Source: Lachnospiraceae bacterium
GTDB taxonomy: Bacteria > Bacillota > Clostridia > Lachnospirales > Lachnospiraceae
Assembly: GCA_014803415.1 (NCBI GenBank)
Contig: JAAVBZ010000045.1
Coordinates: 124,001 to 188,000 of the forward strand
DNA: 64,000 nucleotides
Reading direction: 5' to 3'
Made by a program: the position numbers and the translations under genes. The notes beneath the pieces were generated by a model. The model had not been told where the DNA came from. It did no database searches and saw nothing but the letters and a program-made list of their open reading frames with translations. Positions 60,940 through 64,000 of the stretch are shown here, piece after piece. Numbering within the stretch: the first letter of the stretch is position 1; the number at the start of each line of letters is the position of its first letter.

Positions 60940-63042
60940 GTGAAAAAGAAAGCATTTATTGTTATTATTCCAGTTATCATAATCATATTGACCGGTTTTC
61001 TTGTATTGCATAAAAATATCAGAGTGACGCCTGCATTTGTACGGAAGTATGAACTTTGCGGAATCGATGTATCCCACTATCAGGGGAACATTGATTTTGC
61101 ACAGATTAAGGAACAGGGTATTGATTTCGTTTTTATCAAAGCCACGGAAGGAAGCAGCCATAAGGATGAATGTTTTGATGAGAACTGGGAAAATGTACAA
61201 GAGACAGAACTTTTTGCGGGAGCATATCACTTTTTCAGTTTTGACAGCAGCGGGAAGATGCAGGCAAATCATTTTATCAGTACGGTAGGAAACCTGAACA
61301 GAAAGCTTCCTCCGGTTATTGATGTGGAATATTATGGGGGCAGGGAAAATGATCCGCCGGATCCGGAAATAGTGGCAGAACAGCTGAAAGATATGCTTGC
61401 TGCTTTGGAGGAACATTATCAGGCAAAACCTATCATCTATACAACTTATAGAGCCTATAATGATTTTATAAAGGGCAGATTTGAAGATTATCCGCTGTGG
61501 ATCAGAAATGTCTATTATCCTCCTGTTTTTAAAGATTGGACATTCTGGCAGTATACTGACAGAGCAGTACTTAAAGGCTATAAAGGTACGGAAAAATACA
61601 TTGATATGAATGTTTTTAAAGGTACCAGGGAAGATCTGAAGAAGATGGTCGTTGCAGGCAGAGAGGAAGAAATTGCAGATAAAGAGCAGGGGACGGTGTA
61701 TGAAATCGCAGAAGAAATTCCCTTACTGGAAGAATTATTTACTTACGATAATGAAACAAGGTACTCATCCGAAATAAATAATTATCTTGTTATTACCGGA
61801 ATCAATAAGCAGTATAAAGATAGATTTGAAGAATATATGAAAATGATCGCATCGGATACTAAGTATGGTTCTGCCTGGGCACTGATTCCCGGAGATATCA
61901 ACGGAATTCCTGTAAAGGTGATAGGAGAGGAAGCTTTTAAAGATATTTCCATAGATCAGATTGTCTTTTCGGATAATATTGAGATAATCTGTGACAGAGC
62001 TTTTAAAAATTCAGGTATCAAAGAAGTACAATTTTCTGATAACCTAAAGGCGGTGGGAGAAGAAGCATTTGCGAACTGTAATTTGATTTCTGTCAAATTT
62101 CCTGATCAGCCGATAGCGATAGGATCCCGGGCTTTTGCAGAAAATGAAAAGCTATGGAAAGTACTTTTTCAAAATGCCGGAAGTGCAATAGAAGAGGATT
62201 CTTTCATAGAATGTGATCCTGATCTATTGGTGTGCTGCGGCGAAAAAGAGGAAGAAAAAAAGAACCGGGTCAGACAGTTTGCCCATGATCATGATCTGGA
62301 ATATCTGGAAATTCTTATGTCTAAGGAGCCGATTGTCAATTATCCCGCAGAGCTGGCAACGCTGCATCCGGAAGTGAAAGGATTCTTTTACGGAGAAGAC
62401 GGGGATTATGATGCAGAGGGATATTGGGATTTTGAAATGAGTGAAGAAGCTCCCAACTTTGGCTTTATAGACTGGCATCTTCCCGGCTGTTCCACATGGT
62501 GCGGCTGTTATGGTTTTACGCAAGAAGCAGAAGCAACATCTGAGCTGGCATCTGATAGCGGAAGGTATGATGCCGAAAATATATTAAGACAAAACAGATA
62601 TCTTGCGTGGGCAGAAGGTGCGGATGGCCCGGGAATCGGAGAAAGTATTACTTATTGGCAAAGTTGTGAATACTCTGTGCCTGACAGATTTGGAGGTATC
62701 AGTAAAGAAGATAAATACAGTGGGCCTTTTTGGGATGGATTTATGCGATACTCTGAGATATGTATTGTAAACGGTTATGCCAGAGATTCAAAAACATGGG
62801 AAGAAAACGGACGTGTTAAAACCCTTTTGATGAAAGTAGAAGGTAAGCCATATGCTTATCTAGAACTGGAAGATACGATTCTGCCGCAGTATTTTACTCT
62901 GCCGGAGAATGATATTATGGTGTACAGCGGAGAAATGATAGAGTTTGAATTTGTCATTGAGGAGGTATATCCGGGAAGCCTTTATGAGGATACCTGCCTG
63001 ACAGGTATTGTTATGGAATTCACGGGAAGGTATGCACACTAG
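60940..63042 (+). CDS. GH25 muramidase fused to LRR and a NADase-type glycan-binding-like domain
   Basis: A 700-residue exported protein with an N-terminal signal anchor (about residues 3-24). A glycoside hydrolase family 25 lysozyme domain follows (about 38-230: GIDVSHYQGNIDF with Asp43, FIKATEGSSHKD, then DVE at 128-130 as the catalytic Asp/Glu pair). It should cleave peptidoglycan between MurNAc and GlcNAc. Residues about 320-430 are BspA-type LRR_5 repeats (IGEEAFKD, CDRAFKNSGIKEVQF, VGEEAFANC). The last ~180 residues (YLAWAEGADGPGIGESITYW, IVNGYARDSKTWEENGRVK, VYPGSLYEDTCLTGIVMEF) look like the NADase-type glycan-binding, discoidin-like domain. Start is GTG-like context but an in-frame GTG at 60940 reads as Met. 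It may act in wall remodelling or as a secreted effector; the partner is unknown. Confidence 0.85.
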   Translation: MKKKAFIVIIPVIIIILTGFLVLHKNIRVTPAFVRKYELCGIDVSHYQGNIDFAQIKEQGIDFVFIKATEGSSHKDECFDENWENVQETELFAGAYHFFSFDSSGKMQANHFISTVGNLNRKLPPVIDVEYYGGRENDPPDPEIVAEQLKDMLAALEEHYQAKPIIYTTYRAYNDFIKGRFEDYPLWIRNVYYPPVFKDWTFWQYTDRAVLKGYKGTEKYIDMNVFKGTREDLKKMVVAGREEEIADKEQGTVYEIAEEIPLLEELFTYDNETRYSSEINNYLVITGINKQYKDRFEEYMKMIASDTKYGSAWALIPGDINGIPVKVIGEEAFKDISIDQIVFSDNIEIICDRAFKNSGIKEVQFSDNLKAVGEEAFANCNLISVKFPDQPIAIGSRAFAENEKLWKVLFQNAGSAIEEDSFIECDPDLLVCCGEKEEEKKNRVRQFAHDHDLEYLEILMSKEPIVNYPAELATLHPEVKGFFYGEDGDYDAEGYWDFEMSEEAPNFGFIDWHLPGCSTWCGCYGFTQEAEATSELASDSGRYDAENILRQNRYLAWAEGADGPGIGESITYWQSCEYSVPDRFGGISKEDKYSGPFWDGFMRYSEICIVNGYARDSKTWEENGRVKTLLMKVEGKPYAYLELEDTILPQYFTLPENDIMVYSGEMIEFEFVIEEVYPGSLYEDTCLTGIVMEFTGRYAH

Positions 63043-63068
63043 AGAAAAGAATATGTCTGAGGTGTGGA

Positions 63069-63878
63069 ATGAAATATCTATTTGAAAAAGCATATAAATG
63101 GATAGTGATAGTTGTTATATCTGTTCTTATTTCCCATCCTTCTGAGGGATTGGAGCCAGTCAAAGAATTGCCTGGAGTTTCAACAGAGATTGATGTTGAA
63201 AATCCAAAAGTAGAGAAGGAAAACAAAACCTGCAGTATAAATTCCAATGCGTATTTTTATGCTGAGGAAGAAACAGCACATACATACGAGGGTTATTTTT
63301 ATCTGCATAGTTATACAGATTTATGGCAGGATATTGATCTATATATAAAAAAGCTTCAGAGTTTTCACGATGGAGCATTATATGCTTTAGAATTAGAACA
63401 GCCAACCTCTTCAGATCCCTATGATAATCTGCTGGATCGTAAATACATTGGCTATTTTTATGTTACAACTGAGAACATTTATTATTTACCGGTTAATGCC
63501 GAGGGCTATACCCAAGAAAATAACAACAGCATTATTAGCCAGATAAAGAGTGATGAAGCAAAGTTTCTGGAACGATGCACAGTAGTCTGCTGTGAAAATG
63601 GAACGGAAGATATTATCGATGAAAATGGATATCATGCTTTTGTGGAAGTGGAAGGGGAAAAAAGAATATTCCGTTATTATAATGACTATTTTTATGGCTC
63701 AAAAGGTTATATCTTGATGGTATGGGAGAAAGGAAAGGGCCTAATTTACTATATGCATGGTAATGGCTCAAAAAATATGCATGTGGAATTTGGAAATAAT
63801 ATAAAAGAGGAACAGGGTGTGGATTATGGATATCCGTACAAACTGACCGAAGGAGAAGAATTACTGTTGACTGAATGA
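63069..63878 (+). CDS. Secreted or membrane-anchored hypothetical protein
   Basis: No family recognised. The 269-residue protein has an N-terminal hydrophobic segment (about residues 10-24, KWIVIVVISVLISH) serving as a signal peptide or anchor. The remainder is polar and rich in Tyr, Glu and Asn (TYEGYFYLHSYTDLWQDIDLYI, KYIGYFYVTTENIYYLPVN). No cysteine pattern or catalytic motif is evident. It lies 26 bases after the GH25 fusion gene, so the two are probably co-transcribed; an immunity or accessory role to that enzyme is possible but unsupported. Confidence 0.7.
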   Translation: MKYLFEKAYKWIVIVVISVLISHPSEGLEPVKELPGVSTEIDVENPKVEKENKTCSINSNAYFYAEEETAHTYEGYFYLHSYTDLWQDIDLYIKKLQSFHDGALYALELEQPTSSDPYDNLLDRKYIGYFYVTTENIYYLPVNAEGYTQENNNSIISQIKSDEAKFLERCTVVCCENGTEDIIDENGYHAFVEVEGEKRIFRYYNDYFYGSKGYILMVWEKGKGLIYYMHGNGSKNMHVEFGNNIKEEQGVDYGYPYKLTEGEELLLTE

Positions 63879-63910
63879 TTGTAAAATATTATGATAAAAA
63901 CTGTATTGTT

Positions 63911-64000
63911 TGGGGAAACAGGTGAAAATCCTGTACGAGCCCGTCGCCGTAAGGCATAGATGAAATACTGTTAACCTGACCTGAAGCCACAATTCAGGGA
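63911..64000 (+). ncRNA. Cobalamin riboswitch (3' truncated by window edge)
   Basis: The core pattern of B12 aptamers is visible: GGGGAAACAGGTGAAAATCC at 63912, then CTGTACGAGCCCGTCGCCGT, then GAAGCCAC near the end. It matches the GGGAA-GGTGxAAxTCC...GCxxCCCGCxxCxGT consensus well, though the B12-box end is not complete in view. It would control a B12- or cobalt-uptake/biosynthesis gene lying beyond the window. The rest of the 122 bases after the last stop shows nothing else. Confidence 0.75.

Overview
The window is a continuous stretch of chromosome from a spore-forming, low-GC Gram-positive anaerobe, most likely a member of the Lachnospiraceae (Clostridia). Support for this: sporulation genes (yqfC, yqfD, a SpoIIIE/FtsK translocase, a SpoVB-type flippase), a class B sortase with BspA-like surface proteins, NfnAB, formate-tetrahydrofolate ligase, a Re-type citrate synthase-like enzyme and a high-cysteine Gly/Asn-rich small protein. 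Genes are tightly packed and mostly on the + strand, with strong Shine-Dalgarno sites. I see no rRNA, tRNA, IS element, prophage or CRISPR array. No gap without a gene exceeds 300 bases.

Layout. 1-6.7 kb: the 3' part of pheT, an M18 aminopeptidase, queA, a PilZ protein and a VanZ-like membrane protein, with tyrA converging from the other strand. 6.9-11.6 kb: an EF-G-like GTPase and leuS, each followed by clear hairpins. 11.7-12.9 kb: three minus-strand genes, namely a coupled pair of unknowns and the high-cysteine protein. 13.1-22.4 kb: a surface-display operon of a class B sortase and two very large BspA-like leucine-rich-repeat proteins. Both proteins end in nearly the same TPxTGDPIHPKWF sorting signal and share the domain before it. 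22.4-26.7 kb: an intracellular-type subtilase, then a Re-citrate synthase candidate, a GntR regulator and NADP-isocitrate dehydrogenase. A promoter with a perfect palindrome across its -10 box precedes this unit.

26.8-41.4 kb: an ABC-F protein (minus strand), rex, a coiled-coil unknown, nnr, alr, a MazF-type toxin without an adjacent antitoxin, a CBS/CorC protein, yebC, a 53-residue acidic protein, tepA, ftsK/spoIIIE, fhs and folD. 41.5-47.5 kb: a zinc-ribbon/TPR membrane protein, nfnA-nfnB, a MORN-repeat protein, a second zinc-ribbon membrane protein and rlmH. 47.5-53.1 kb: pdp and the conserved yqfC-yqfD-phoH-(pgpH-like)-ybeY block; the pgpH-like protein has lost its HD dyad. 53.2-60.2 kb: a SpoVB-like flippase, a BofC-C-like protein, two FAD oxidoreductases, 5-formyl-THF cyclo-ligase and proA. 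60.2-64 kb: a 178-base imperfect palindrome, a DUF3783-like protein, a GH25 muramidase/LRR/glycan-binding fusion, a secreted unknown and the start of a cobalamin riboswitch.

Together the genes cover translation (pheT, leuS, EF-G-like, rlmH, ybeY, queA), one-carbon metabolism (fhs, folD, 5-FCL), redox balance (rex, nfnAB) and supply of glutamate and proline precursors (Re-citrate synthase, icd, proA). They also cover envelope and sporulation functions. The best candidates for a little-described system are the sortase/BspA operon, the degenerate PgpH, and the palindrome-controlled citrate-synthase/GntR/icd unit. All family assignments rest on motifs and order read from the sequence; no database search was run.
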